DNA of 37,622 nt, from the NCBI GenBank assembly GCA_030447785.1, contig JAUJOF010000017.1, positions 14,566-52,187 on the forward strand. Direction: 5' to 3'. The position numbers were made by a program, and so were the translations under genes. Source of the stretch: Solirubrobacteraceae bacterium (lineage in GTDB: Bacteria; Actinomycetota; Thermoleophilia; Solirubrobacterales; Solirubrobacteraceae). How positions within the stretch are numbered: the first letter of the stretch is position 1; each line of letters starts with the position of its first letter. Shown one piece after another: positions 6,816-14,952 of the stretch. The notes under the pieces were generated by a model. That model saw only the letters and a list, made by a program, of their open reading frames with translations. It was not told the origin of the DNA and did not search any database.

Positions 6816-6904
6816 CGGAGAGGGCGGGATTCGAACCCGCGAAGGAGCGTGAACCCCTTACTCGCTTAGCAGGCGAGTGCCTTCAGCCACTCGGCCACCT
6901 CTCC
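6816..6904 (-). tRNA. tRNA-Ser (anticodon GCT)
   Basis: Minus strand, 89 nt, with the long variable arm typical of class II tRNAs. Acceptor GGAGAGG/CCTCTCC, anticodon loop CTGCTAA (GCT), T-loop TTCGAAT, and discriminator G. It reads AGC/AGU codons. It lies 35 nt upstream of tRNA-Arg in the same direction, and the two may share a transcript. Confidence 0.95.
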
Positions 6905-6945
6905 GGGTCGGGGCGCAGTGTACCCGCGTACCATCGGTCGAGCGT

Positions 6946-7032
6946 GGAGCGGTGGCAGAGTCTGGTTGATTGCAGCTGCCTTGAAAGCAGCCGGCCGGAG
7001 ACGGCCCGGGGGTTCGAATCCCTCCCGCTCCG
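6946..7032 (+). tRNA. tRNA-Ser (anticodon TGA)
   Basis: Plus strand, 87 nt, class II tRNA with a long variable arm. Acceptor GGAGCGG/CCGCTCC, anticodon loop CTTGAAA (TGA), T-loop TTCGAAT, and discriminator G. It reads UCN codons. It is divergent from the other two tRNAs; seryl-tRNA synthetase is encoded about 1.1 kb downstream. Confidence 0.95.
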
Positions 7033-7059
7033 CTGATTCGCCCGGAGCCGGCGCTCAGC

Positions 7060-7722
7060 TCAGCCCGGCAGCACCCAAAAGGCCACGACGGCGTACTGCA
7101 GCGCGGCGGCGGCGACCACGAGCACGTGGAAGACCTCGTGGTAGCCGAAGACGGTGGGCGAGGGGTCGGGGCGCCGCGCCCCGTAGACCACCGCGCCCAC
7201 GACGTCGAGCACGCCGCCCAGGCCCACCAGGGCGAGGGCGACGGGGCCGAGCTCGCCGGCCAGCTCGGGAACGGTCACGAGGCTGGCCGAGCCCAGCACG
7301 ACGTAGAGCACGCTGGAAACCCATTTGGGCGCGTCGATCCAGACGAGCTTGAAGATCATCCCCCCGGCCGCGCCCGCCCACATGGCGATGAGGATCGCGG
7401 TGGCCAGCGGACCGTCGAGGACGAGCAGCGCGAAGGGCGTGTAGGAGCCCGCGATGAGCACGAAGATCATCGCGTGGTCGGCGCGGCGCATCCACGCGCG
7501 CACGCCCGCGCGGGTCCAGGTGACGCGGTGGTACAGCGCGCTGACGCCCAGCAACCCCGCCACGCTCACCGCGTACACGCCGGCGGCGAGCGTCGCCTCG
7601 CCGTCCGGCGCAGTGATGACCAGCGCGATGCCCAGCGCGCAGGCGACCACGAAGGCCCACTGGTGCACCACGCCGCGCAGCCGGGGCTTGGCCAGCAGCG
7701 GTTCAGGTGTTGGCGCGGCCAT
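7060..7722 (-). CDS. Hemolysin III / PAQR-family membrane protein
   Basis: This 220-residue protein has seven predicted membrane helices. It carries the PAQR metal-site motifs: SALYHR after the second helix, RRADHAMIFVLIAGSYTPF in the third and fourth, and FGYHEVFHVLVV near the end, with the paired H-x3-H of the family. Bacterial members are called hemolysin III or YqfA. Their native role is not settled, with proposals including lipid or membrane-fluidity sensing and ceramidase-like hydrolysis. The start MAAPTPEPLL at 7722 gives a normal N-terminus; a longer frame to 7833 would cross the STAS gene. It is divergent from the STAS gene with a 24-nt gap. Confidence 0.85.
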   Translation of the reverse strand: MAAPTPEPLLAKPRLRGVVHQWAFVVACALGIALVITAPDGEATLAAGVYAVSVAGLLGVSALYHRVTWTRAGVRAWMRRADHAMIFVLIAGSYTPFALLVLDGPLATAILIAMWAGAAGGMIFKLVWIDAPKWVSSVLYVVLGSASLVTVPELAGELGPVALALVGLGGVLDVVGAVVYGARRPDPSPTVFGYHEVFHVLVVAAAALQYAVVAFWVLPG

Positions 7723-7738
7723 GCAAAGACAAGATAAT
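7710..7738 (+). promoter_or_regulatory. Promoter of the STAS gene
   Basis: TTGGCG (7710-7715), a 17-nt spacer and GATAAT (7733-7738) form a near-consensus primary-sigma promoter. The ATG at 7747 is 8 nt past the -10, so transcription probably starts at or next to the start codon. The -35 box lies inside the start of the divergent gene. Confidence 0.65.
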
Positions 7739-7746
7739 GGCCCCTG

Positions 7747-8148
7747 ATGGCCTACATCTCGCCGGATTTCCACCTCTCGCAGGAGAGCATCGACGCGCGC
7801 ACGCACGTGATCCACGTGCGTGGGGAGATCCACGTCTCCACGGCCCCGGAGTTCTCCGAGTGCCTCAACCAGGCGCTCGCCGACGGCAAGACCGCCGTGG
7901 TGCTCGACCTGAGCGAGGTGGAGTTCATCGACTCCACGGGGCTGAGCGTGCTGCTCAACGGCCTGCGCCGGGTGATCCGCCGCCAGGGGTCGCTGGTCCT
8001 GGCGTGCTCCAACCCCACGGTGCTGCGCCTCTTTCAGATCACCCGCCTGGACGGGACCTTCGACATCCAGCCCACGCGCGAGCAGGCCCTCGCGCGCGTG
8101 CAGCTTCAGGATGGTGACGGCGCCGGCAGCTCCGACGGCGCCCCGTAG
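7747..8148 (+). CDS. STAS-domain anti-sigma factor antagonist
   Basis: This 133-residue protein of the SpoIIAA/RsbV type has VIHVRGEIHVSTAPEFSECL (about 21-40) and the phosphoserine loop EFIDSTGLSVLL (about 59-70; S63 is the expected phosphorylation site). Unphosphorylated, such proteins bind an anti-sigma serine kinase and free an alternative sigma factor. No sigma factor or RsbW-like kinase is in the window, so its partner is encoded elsewhere. The last 43 bp overlap the end of the convergent serS gene, and the C-terminal tail from about 118 is probably disordered. The ATG at 7747 lies 8 nt after a strong -10 box. Confidence 0.88.
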   Translation: MAYISPDFHLSQESIDARTHVIHVRGEIHVSTAPEFSECLNQALADGKTAVVLDLSEVEFIDSTGLSVLLNGLRRVIRRQGSLVLACSNPTVLRLFQITRLDGTFDIQPTREQALARVQLQDGDGAGSSDGAP

Positions 8149-9368
8149 GGCCCCAGCACCGCGGGCAGCGTCACGCCGCCGTCCTCGCGCTGGCCGTTCT
8201 CCAGCAGCGCGATGATCGTGCGCCCCACCGCCACCGCGGTGCCGTTGAGCGTGTGCACCTCGCGCGGGCGCCCGCGCTCGTCGCGCGCGCGCACCTTGAG
8301 CCGGCGCGCCTGGAAGTCGGTGGTGTTCGAGCAGGAGGTCAGCTCGCGGTAGCGCCCCTGCGAGGGGATCCAGGCCTCGCAGTCGTACTTCTTGGCCGCG
8401 CTGGGGCCCAGGTCGTCCACCGCGATGTTGACCACGCGGTAGGGGATCTGAAGGTCGCCCAGCACCTCCTCCTCGATGGCCAGGATCCGCTCGTGCTCGT
8501 CGCCCGAGGCGGCAGGCGCCACGAAGCTGAACATCTCGACCTTGTCGAACTGGTGGACGCGGAAGATCCCGCGGGTGTCGCGCCCGGCGGCGCCCGCCTC
8601 GCGGCGAAAGCAGGGCGAGAAGCCCGCGTAGCGGCGCGGAAGGGCGTCACCGTCGAGGATCTCGTCGGCGTGCAGGGAGGCCAGCGCCACCTCGCTGGTG
8701 CCGATCAGGAACAGCGGGTCGTCGGCCAGGCGGTAGATCTGCTGCTCGGTGTCGGGCAGGAACCCGGTGCCCTGCAGCGCCTCCTCGCGCACGAGTGCCG
8801 GGGGGATCACCGCCTCATAGCCGTGGCCGCGCAGCTTCTCCAGGGCCCAGCGCACCAGCGCGAGCTCGAGGAAGACCAGCTCTGCGCGCAGGTAGGCGAA
8901 GCGGGCCCCCGACACCTTGGCCGCACGCTCCATGTCGATGCGCTCGCCGGCCAGCTCGAGGTGGTCGCGGGCGCCTTGCGCGGCCTCACGGGGCCGGCCG
9001 ACCTCGCGCACCACCTCGTCGGCTTCGGCGGCCGAGGGGTCGGGCAGGTTGGGCAGCGCCGCCAGCGCCGGCCCCAGCGCCGCCTCGACGTCCGCCAGCT
9101 CCTCGCCCAGCGCCTTCTCGCGCTCGCCCACCTCGCGCATCGCCGCGATGGCCTCGCTGGCGTCCTCGCCCGCCTGCTTGGCCCGCCCGATGGCCTGGCC
9201 GGCCTCGTTCTTGCGCGCGCGCAGGCCCTCGACCTCGGGCAGCAGCGCGCGCCGGCGCCCGTCGAGCTCCAGCACGCGGTCCAGCGCCCCGGCCTGCGCG
9301 GGATCGCGGCGCGCGAGCGCGGCCCGCACCGCGTCGGGCTCCTCGCGGATGCGGCGGAGGTCGAGCAC
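8106..9368 (-). CDS. serS: Seryl-tRNA synthetase
   Basis: This 420-residue class II aminoacyl-tRNA synthetase attaches serine to tRNA-Ser in the cytoplasm. The N-terminal residues 1-110 form the long coiled-coil arm (LDLRRIREEPDAVRAAL...) that grips the tRNA variable arm. Motif 2 is CFRREAGAAGRDTRGIFRVH (about 250-270), and motif 3, GTAVAVGRTIIALLENGQ, is near 380. Length and motifs are normal. The start is supported by the canonical MLDLRRIR beginning. It may be co-transcribed behind the cytochrome gene 16 nt upstream, and it overlaps the STAS gene tail-to-tail. Two of its substrate tRNAs are encoded within 1.5 kb. Confidence 0.97.
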   Translation of the reverse strand: MLDLRRIREEPDAVRAALARRDPAQAGALDRVLELDGRRRALLPEVEGLRARKNEAGQAIGRAKQAGEDASEAIAAMREVGEREKALGEELADVEAALGPALAALPNLPDPSAAEADEVVREVGRPREAAQGARDHLELAGERIDMERAAKVSGARFAYLRAELVFLELALVRWALEKLRGHGYEAVIPPALVREEALQGTGFLPDTEQQIYRLADDPLFLIGTSEVALASLHADEILDGDALPRRYAGFSPCFRREAGAAGRDTRGIFRVHQFDKVEMFSFVAPAASGDEHERILAIEEEVLGDLQIPYRVVNIAVDDLGPSAAKKYDCEAWIPSQGRYRELTSCSNTTDFQARRLKVRARDERGRPREVHTLNGTAVAVGRTIIALLENGQREDGGVTLPAVLGPYGAPSELPAPSPS

Positions 9369-9384
9369 CGCGACCGCGGTGGCG

Positions 9385-9777
9385 CTACTGCGCGGACTTC
9401 CCGGCGTACTTGGCCACGAACAGCGCCAGGCGCTCGGCCTCGCGGCCCGTGACGATGTTCTCGGGCATGATCGCCCCCGAGAAGCCGCCGTTGCGGATCG
9501 CGTAGATGACGGCCTCCGCGCTCTCCGGGCGCTCGTTGAAGTTGGGGCCGTCCACGCGCTCGCGGTCGTTGGGGTCGGTGGCCGAGCCCTCCGTGCCCGC
9601 GACGGCGAAGGTGTGGCACATGCCGCAGTTCTCGTTGAAGGTCACCGCGGCCTCGTAGTCGGGGCTGCTCTCGGCCAGCTTGATGCCCTCCTGCCCGCAG
9701 CCGGCGGCCAGCGCGGCCGCGCAGAGCGCGCCCGCCAGGGCGGGCAGGCGAAGGCGGCGACGAGCAGGCCCCGGCAT
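9385..9777 (-). CDS. Class I c-type cytochrome, probable lipoprotein
   Basis: This 130-residue exported protein has an Arg-rich N-terminus, a hydrophobic segment and a lipobox-like LAAGC (C27) that would anchor it to the outer face of the membrane. One heme-attachment motif, CGMCH (51-55), is present. GAIMPENIV supplies the likely axial Met (M104). It probably carries electrons between membrane complexes and a terminal oxidase. It is divergent from the cupredoxin gene, another small electron-carrier-type protein, with a 35-bp intergenic region holding GATACG/CGTATC-type -10 elements. It lies about 1.5 kb from the nuo operon. Confidence 0.85.
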   Translation of the reverse strand: MPGPARRRLRLPALAGALCAAALAAGCGQEGIKLAESSPDYEAAVTFNENCGMCHTFAVAGTEGSATDPNDRERVDGPNFNERPESAEAVIYAIRNGGFSGAIMPENIVTGREAERLALFVAKYAGKSAQ

Positions 9778-9812
9778 AGCGGGCGCGGACGATACGCCAC
9801 CATGGAGGACCG

Positions 9813-10235
9813 ATGCGGTTCCGTCCCGCCACCATCGGCCTGTTCGTCGCGCTGGCGCTCGCCCTGGCGCTGGCGCTCGGCCTGCCCTCCCTGGGCGGCG
9901 GGACGACGGTGCGCATCGAAAGCCCCGCGGTGCGCTTCACCTTGGACGAGTACTCCGTCTTTCCGCAGCGAGTCAGCGTGCGCCCGGGGCGCATCAAGCT
10001 CATCGTGGACAACCGCGGCAAGCTGTTTCACAACCTGCGCGTGGAGACCGTTCCCGAGGAGCTCCAGGAGCGCGGGGAGCTCCTCGGCGGCACGAGCACG
10101 GCCCAGCCCGGCGAGAAGGTGACCGCCAAGCTCAAGCTCAAGCGCGGCACCTACCGGATCCTGTGCACGCTGGCCAACCACGAGTCCCTGGGCATGTACG
10201 GCACCCTCGTCGTCGAGGGCGAGCCCCTGAAGTGA
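9813..10235 (+). CDS. Cupredoxin-like blue copper protein
   Basis: This 140-residue protein has an N-terminal signal or anchor segment (about 6-25) and a single cupredoxin domain. The type-1 copper ligands are visible in order: H73 in LFHNL, C118 in ILCTL, H123 in ANHES, and M128 in LGMYG. The spacing C-x4-H-x4-M is that of plastocyanin-like sites. It is probably exported and either shuttles electrons or binds copper. The ATG at 9813 is preceded by GGAGG (9804-9808), a clear ribosome binding site. It is divergent from the cytochrome gene. Confidence 0.83.
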   Translation: MRFRPATIGLFVALALALALALGLPSLGGGTTVRIESPAVRFTLDEYSVFPQRVSVRPGRIKLIVDNRGKLFHNLRVETVPEELQERGELLGGTSTAQPGEKVTAKLKLKRGTYRILCTLANHESLGMYGTLVVEGEPLK

Positions 10236-10290
10236 GCCAAGCGAGCGGTGTCGCCGCCTCTCGTGCGCCGCTCGAGAAGTGGGTGCGCCG

Positions 10291-10771
10291 GTGAGCGCCC
10301 AGGCCGAGCGCCGGCGCTTTCGCGAGGTCATCGGGCGCTTCGCCACGGGCGTCACGGTGGTGACCACCACGGGCCCGGCGGGCCTGACCACCAACGCGGT
10401 GGCCAGCCTCTCGCTGGAGCCGGTCCTGATGCTGGCCTGCTTCGACGTGGGCTCGCGCACCCTGGGCGCGGTGCGCGCAAGCGGGCGCTTCGCCGTCAAC
10501 ATCCTGGCCGCGGGGCAGGAGGACATCGCCCGGCGCTTTGCCACCAAGGGCGAGGACAAGTTCGCCGGTGTGGCCCACTCCCAGCGCCACGGCGTGCCCA
10601 TCCTCGACGACGCGCTGGCCTGGCTGGCCTGCGAGGTGCGCGCGCTGCACGCCGGAGGCGACCACATCATCGGGGTGGGCGAGGTGGTGGCCATGGACGA
10701 TCGCCCGGGCGACCCGCTGCTCTTCCTGGGCGGGCGCTATGCGCAGATCGCCTCGGCCCGAGGGGGGCTGA
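10291..10771 (+). CDS. Flavin reductase-like (FMN-binding split barrel) protein, 3' end probably frameshifted
   Basis: The protein begins RRRFREVIGRFATGVTVVTT and continues with LTTNAVASLSLEPVLMLACF, FAVNILAAGQEDIARRFA, and HIIGVGEVVAM near 130. These are the hallmarks of NADH:FMN oxidoreductases that supply reduced flavin to partner monooxygenases. The family normally ends soon after the LLFLGGRYAQI strand (about 155). As written, the frame runs on to 11286, antisense through the next gene. Removing one G from the run at 10762-10767 gives an immediate stop (TGA 10769-10771) after ASARGG. A 1-nt insertion or sequencing error is therefore likely. GTG 10291 is used as start; GTG 10279 is the alternative. 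Confidence 0.8.
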
Positions 10772-10833
10772 GGCGACCGAGGTGGGCCCGGCCCAGCGAG
10801 CGGTGGAAGGCGAGCCCCCAGGGGCCGCCACCC

Positions 10834-11277
10834 TCACACCACCATCGCCGCGCGCAGGCTGAGGAAGGCGACCACGAGCGCGGCGGCGGCCATCACCCCC
10901 ATCTCCCGGCGCACGATCTCCAGCACCACGGAGCGCTGCTCGCGCTGGGGACGCTCGCCCAGTGCCTGCGCGTCGGCCAGCCCGCGGCGCTCGAGCACCT
11001 GCTCGGCGGCCAGCAGGCGCAACTGCTCGGCCAGCACGCCGATGAGCACGGGCAGCAGCGCGTAGAGCCAGAAGAGGCCGTCGCGCGGCTCGTAGCCGGT
11101 CAGCGCGAGGACCCCGGCGACGATCCCCTGCCCGGCCGCGACGGCCTGCCCGGCGCGCACGGCGGGCCACAGGGCCTCGCTGGGGGCCACGCGATACCAG
11201 CGCCAGGCGCCGGCCAGGCCCACGCCGAGGTTCAGGATCGCGCACACGAGGGCCACTGTCACGGCGGCAGAACTCAC
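10834..11277 (-). CDS. Small polytopic membrane protein, function unknown
   Basis: This 147-residue protein has about four hydrophobic segments: residues 5-25, 45-62, 68-85 and 128-145. Between segments 3 and 4 is a charged stretch, LERRGLADAQALGERPQREQ. I cannot assign a family. It starts at GTG 11277, 8 nt from a GATACT -10 box (11291-11286), and is divergent from nuoA. Its location beside the nuo operon may reflect only shared promoter space. Confidence 0.65.
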   Translation of the reverse strand: MSSAAVTVALVCAILNLGVGLAGAWRWYRVAPSEALWPAVRAGQAVAAGQGIVAGVLALTGYEPRDGLFWLYALLPVLIGVLAEQLRLLAAEQVLERRGLADAQALGERPQREQRSVVLEIVRREMGVMAAAALVVAFLSLRAAMVV

Positions 11278-11330
11278 GTGGGGTAAGTATCACCGCGCTG
11301 GGAGGGCGTGCTAGAACACTCTGGGACACC
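11278..11330. promoter_or_regulatory. Divergent promoters of nuo operon and small membrane protein
   Basis: On the minus strand, GATACT (11291-11286) lies 8 nt before the membrane protein's GTG. On the plus strand, TAGAAC (11312-11317) lies 13 nt before the nuoA ATG. No clear -35 boxes and no strong Shine-Dalgarno sequence for nuoA are seen. Confidence 0.4.
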
Positions 11331-11690
11331 ATGCTCGAGAGCTACCTCCCCGCCCTGGTCATCCTCCTCTTCGGGCTCGTGCTCGGCGGAACCTTCGCCG
11401 TGCTCAACCGCGTGCTGGGACCCAAGCGCATCCGCCGGCGGGCCACGCGGGAGGCCTACGAGTGCGGGCTGCCCAGCGAGGTGCAGCAGACCTTCCGCTT
11501 CGGGATCAGCTTCTACCTGATCGCGATGCTGTTCATCCTCTTCGACATCGAGGTCATCCTCGTGTATCCGGTGGCGCTGCTGCTGAAGGAGTTCGGCATC
11601 GCGGCGCTCATCAAGATCATCATCTTCGTCGCGCTGCTGGCGGTGGCCTTCATCCACCAGTGGCGCAGGGGGGCCCTGGAATGGAAGTGA
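11331..11690 (+). CDS. nuoA: NADH-quinone oxidoreductase subunit A
   Basis: This 119-residue membrane subunit of proton-pumping complex I has three helices (about 4-24, 63-83, 88-108). The conserved YECGLPS loop follows the first helix, whose cysteine lies near the quinone site, and [10 protein letters not shown] is in helix 2. It is the first gene of a complete nuoA-N operon. Its last ten bases overlap nuoB. Confidence 0.96.
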   Translation: MLESYLPALVILLFGLVLGGTFAVLNRVLGPKRIRRRATREAYECGLPSEVQQTFRFGISFYLIAMLFILFDIEVILVYPVALLLKEFGIAALIKIIIFVALLAVAFIHQWRRGALEWK

Positions 11691-12376
11691 TCCGCCAGCC
11701 GCTGGGCAGACCGTCTGAGGGCTCGCCTCAGGACCCGTCCGACCTCCGCGTCCGCCAGATGCGCGCGCGCGACATGCTGCGCGGCGACCTGGAGGGCGAG
11801 GAGCTCGACAAGTACGTCGAGGAGCGGGTGCTGACCACCACGATGGAGAAGGCCTTCAACTGGGCGCGCTCCAACTCGCTGTTCCCGGCCACCTTCGGCC
11901 TGGCCTGCTGCGCCATCGAGATGATGTCGATCGTGGCCTCGCGCGTGGACGCCGCGCGCTTTGGCTTCGAAGCCTTCCGCGCCACCCCGCGCCAGGCCGA
12001 CATGCTGATCCTCAGCGGGCGCATCTCGATCAAGATGGCCCCGGCCGTGCGACGCATCTACGACCAGATGCTCGAGCCGAAGTGGGCGATCGCCATGGGC
12101 GCCTGCAGCTCGTCCATGGGGGTGTTCAACAACTACGCGATCGTGCCCGCCGACAAGTTCATGCCCGTCGACGTGCACGTGCCCGGCTGCCCGCCGCGCC
12201 CCGAGGCGCTCATGCACGGGGTGCTCAAGCTGCGCCAGATGGTCAAGGACGATCCCGACATGGGCTGGCGCCGGCGCTACGAGGCCCGCGGCACCGAGGA
12301 GCTGCTGCGCGATCGCGACGCCACGACGGACCCGGCGGTCAACGTCTTCCAGCCGGGGGACACCGCGGGTGCCTGA
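11681..12376 (+). CDS. nuoB: NADH-quinone oxidoreductase subunit B
   Basis: This 231-residue peripheral-arm subunit holds cluster N2, which passes electrons to quinone. The ligands are the tandem pair C76-C77 ([10 protein letters not shown]), C142 (MGACSSSMG) and C170 ([10 protein letters not shown]). An N-terminal extension of about 45 residues precedes the core. The ATG at 11681 gives a 10-bp overlap with nuoA and is the only start that avoids a long antisense-like N-terminus. Confidence 0.96.
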   Translation: MEVIRQPLGRPSEGSPQDPSDLRVRQMRARDMLRGDLEGEELDKYVEERVLTTTMEKAFNWARSNSLFPATFGLACCAIEMMSIVASRVDAARFGFEAFRATPRQADMLILSGRISIKMAPAVRRIYDQMLEPKWAIAMGACSSSMGVFNNYAIVPADKFMPVDVHVPGCPPRPEALMHGVLKLRQMVKDDPDMGWRRRYEARGTEELLRDRDATTDPAVNVFQPGDTAGA

Positions 12377-12899
12377 CGCCACGGGCCTGGAGCTGCTGGC
12401 CCAGGAGCTGGGCGACGCCCACGAGGGCAGCGTGCAGGACACCCTGTTCTTCCGCGACCGGGGCACGATCGTGGTCGACGCCGCGCACGTCCGTGCCGCG
12501 CTGGCCTTTTTGCGCGACAAGGGCTATCGCTTCCTGGCCTCCGTGCACGGAGTGGACCACTACCCCGAGGAGCCGCGCATGGGGGTCTGCTATGAGCTGC
12601 TGGACATGGAGCGCCTGGACCGCCTGACGGTCAAGCTGCGCGTCCCCACCGACGCGGCGCGCGTCGAGTCGGTCACGCCCGACTGGCCCACCGCCGACTA
12701 CCAGGAGCGCGAGATCTATGACATGTTCGGCGTCGTCTTCTACGGCCATCCGGACCTGCGGCGCATCCTGATGCCCGAGGACTACGAGGGCCATCCCCAG
12801 CGCCGCGACTTCCCCGTCGGCGGAGAGCCGGTGCTGTTCACCTTCAGCGACGCCCAGGGCGCCGACTACACGGCCTGGGGCGACGAGGAGCAGACATGA
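12369..12899 (+). CDS. nuoC: NADH-quinone oxidoreductase subunit C
   Basis: This 176-residue 30-kDa-type subunit connects the peripheral arm to NuoD. The family block [20 protein letters not shown] (about 105-125) is followed by [23 protein letters not shown]. It is a separate protein, not the NuoCD fusion seen in enterobacteria. The GTG start overlaps nuoB by 8 nt; the stop overlaps nuoD by 4 nt. Confidence 0.95.
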   Translation: MPDATGLELLAQELGDAHEGSVQDTLFFRDRGTIVVDAAHVRAALAFLRDKGYRFLASVHGVDHYPEEPRMGVCYELLDMERLDRLTVKLRVPTDAARVESVTPDWPTADYQEREIYDMFGVVFYGHPDLRRILMPEDYEGHPQRRDFPVGGEPVLFTFSDAQGADYTAWGDEEQT

Positions 12900-14161
12900 G
12901 CTCGGTCAGCGAGTACCGCAAGCAGGAGGAGTCGGTCACCATGGCCCCCCTGCACGAGCAGGTGGCCAGCCAGGTCGAGGAGGTCGGCGAGCGCAGCGAG
13001 GAGCTGCTCACGCTCAACATGGGCCCCCACCACCCCGCCACCCACGGGGTGCTGCGCCTGCTCATCTCCCTCGACGGCGAGGTGGTGCGCGACATCAAGC
13101 CGATCGTCGGCTACGTGCACACCGGCATCGAGAAGACGGCCGAGGACAAGAGCTACTGGAAGGCCATCCCCGTCGTGGAGCGGATGGACTACCTGGCCTA
13201 CTACTTCAACGCCCAGGCCTTCTGCGGCGCGACCGAGGCGCTGCTGGGCCTGGAGGTCCCCAGGCGCGCCCAGTACCTGCGGGTGATCCACCTCGAGCTC
13301 AACCGCATCATGAGCCACCTGGTGTGGCTGGGCACGAGCGCCCTGGACCTCGGCGCGATGTCCATGTTCTGGTATGGCTTTCGCGAGAAGGAGACGGTGC
13401 TCGACCTCTTCGAGATGTCCAGCGGCCAGCGCATGCACACCCGCTACTTCCAGGTGGGCGGGGTCATAGAAGACATCCCGTCGGGCTTCGAGCAGAAGGT
13501 GCGTGACTTCTGCGCGCTCATGCCCACCCGGGTGGACCAGTACAGCGACCTGCTCGCCCGCAACGAGATCGTGCTGCGCCGCCTGCGCCACGTCTGCCCC
13601 CTGGACGCCGAGACGCTGCTGTCGCTGGGGGTCACGGGACCGCTGCTGCGCGCCGCGGGCAACGCGTGGGACCTGCGCAAGGCGATGCCCTACAGCTGCT
13701 ATGACGAGTTCGACTTCGCCATCGCGGTGGGCACCGAGGGCGACAACTACGATCGCTTCGCCGTACGCCTGGTGGAGATCAAGGAGTCGGTCAAGATCAT
13801 CGAGCAGGCGCTCGACGGGCTGCCCGAGGGCGCGTGGATGACGCCCGACCGCAAGGTGGCCCTTCCCCCGCGCCACGAGCTGGCCACCTCCATGGAGGCG
13901 GTGATCCACCAGTTCAAGCTTGTCACCGAAGGCTTCCGCGTGCCGCCGGGCGAGGTCTACTTCCCGATCGAGTCCCCGCGCGGCGAGCTGGGCTGCTACG
14001 TGCGCTCCGACGGCTCGAGCAAGCCCGCGCGCGTGCACATGCGCGACCCCTCCTTCGTCAACCTGCAGGCCTTCGCGGCCATGTGCAAGGACGCCTACAT
14101 CGCCGACCTGATCGCCACGCTGGCCATGCTCGACCCCATCCTGGGGGGGATCGACCGGTGA
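12896..14161 (+). CDS. nuoD: NADH-quinone oxidoreductase subunit D
   Basis: This 421-residue 49-kDa subunit forms most of the quinone-binding pocket together with NuoB. GPHHPATHGVLRLLISLDGE (about 42-61) holds the conserved His residues of the pocket. PIVGYVHTGIEKTAEDKSYW follows, and the protein ends in the canonical DPILGGIDR. It starts in an ATGA overlap with nuoC and overlaps the nuoE start by 4 nt (GTGA). Confidence 0.97.
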   Translation: MSSVSEYRKQEESVTMAPLHEQVASQVEEVGERSEELLTLNMGPHHPATHGVLRLLISLDGEVVRDIKPIVGYVHTGIEKTAEDKSYWKAIPVVERMDYLAYYFNAQAFCGATEALLGLEVPRRAQYLRVIHLELNRIMSHLVWLGTSALDLGAMSMFWYGFREKETVLDLFEMSSGQRMHTRYFQVGGVIEDIPSGFEQKVRDFCALMPTRVDQYSDLLARNEIVLRRLRHVCPLDAETLLSLGVTGPLLRAAGNAWDLRKAMPYSCYDEFDFAIAVGTEGDNYDRFAVRLVEIKESVKIIEQALDGLPEGAWMTPDRKVALPPRHELATSMEAVIHQFKLVTEGFRVPPGEVYFPIESPRGELGCYVRSDGSSKPARVHMRDPSFVNLQAFAAMCKDAYIADLIATLAMLDPILGGIDR

Positions 14162-14952
14162 CCAAGAAGCGCGATTCCCTCCCGGCGGAGGACCGCGTGG
14201 GAACCAACGGCCGCGCGAGCGTCCCGCGCTTCGGGCACGGTTCGCGCGTACCCGGCTGGGACGAGGCCGTCGATCTGCGCAAGGACCCCGCCGACGTACC
14301 CGACCCCGCCACCGTGCCCGTCCCGCCGCAGCTGCGCGCGGAGATCGAGGCGCACATGGCCAAGTACCCCGACCACCGCTCGGCCGTCATCGCCGGGCTG
14401 GCCGCCGCCCAGCGCCACCACGGCTGGTGCTCGCCCGAGGCCATCGACCAGGTCGCGTGCGTCATGCGCCTCACGCCCGGCTATCTCGTCAGCATCGCCA
14501 CCTTCTACGACATGCTGGAAAACCAGCCCGTCGGGCGCCACAGCGTCTACGTGTGCACGAACATCTCGTGCTCCTTGTGCGGGGCGGAAGAACTGCTGGC
14601 CGCGATGGAGGAGGCCACCGCGGACGACCCCGACTTCAACGTGCGCCACTTCGAGTGCCTGGGTGCCTGCGACATCGCACCCATGGCCAGCGTGGACGGC
14701 GTCTACGTCGGTCCCATCTCCCTCGACGAGGTGCCCACCCTGCTCGAGCAGGTGCGCGAGGGGGCGCCGGTGCTGCCCGCCAAGCAGCTCACGCAGCGCG
14801 CCGTGGCCGAGCCCCTGGCCGTCCTTCCCAAGGGGCCGACGACCTACGGCGGGCGGATGCCCGAGGAGGCGCTCGGGCCCCCGGCGGCCATCGAGCAGGA
14901 GCCCATCGGCCCCGCCGAGGGGTCCAAGCAGAGCAACGAGAAGGCCGTATGA
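14158..14952 (+). CDS. nuoE: NADH-quinone oxidoreductase subunit E, with long terminal extensions
   Basis: This 264-residue 24-kDa-type thioredoxin-fold subunit binds cluster N1a. The ligands are C133 and C138 (CTNISC) and C167 and C171 (CLGAC). The core (about 55-200) is normal. About 50 extra residues precede it, and about 60 Pro/Gly/Glu-rich, probably disordered residues follow it, so it is longer than the usual 160-180. The GTG start lies in a GTGA overlap with nuoD; a start closer to the core, such as an internal Met near residue 67, would cut into the fold. Its end overlaps nuoF (ATGA). Confidence 0.93.
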   Translation: MTKKRDSLPAEDRVGTNGRASVPRFGHGSRVPGWDEAVDLRKDPADVPDPATVPVPPQLRAEIEAHMAKYPDHRSAVIAGLAAAQRHHGWCSPEAIDQVACVMRLTPGYLVSIATFYDMLENQPVGRHSVYVCTNISCSLCGAEELLAAMEEATADDPDFNVRHFECLGACDIAPMASVDGVYVGPISLDEVPTLLEQVREGAPVLPAKQLTQRAVAEPLAVLPKGPTTYGGRMPEEALGPPAAIEQEPIGPAEGSKQSNEKAV

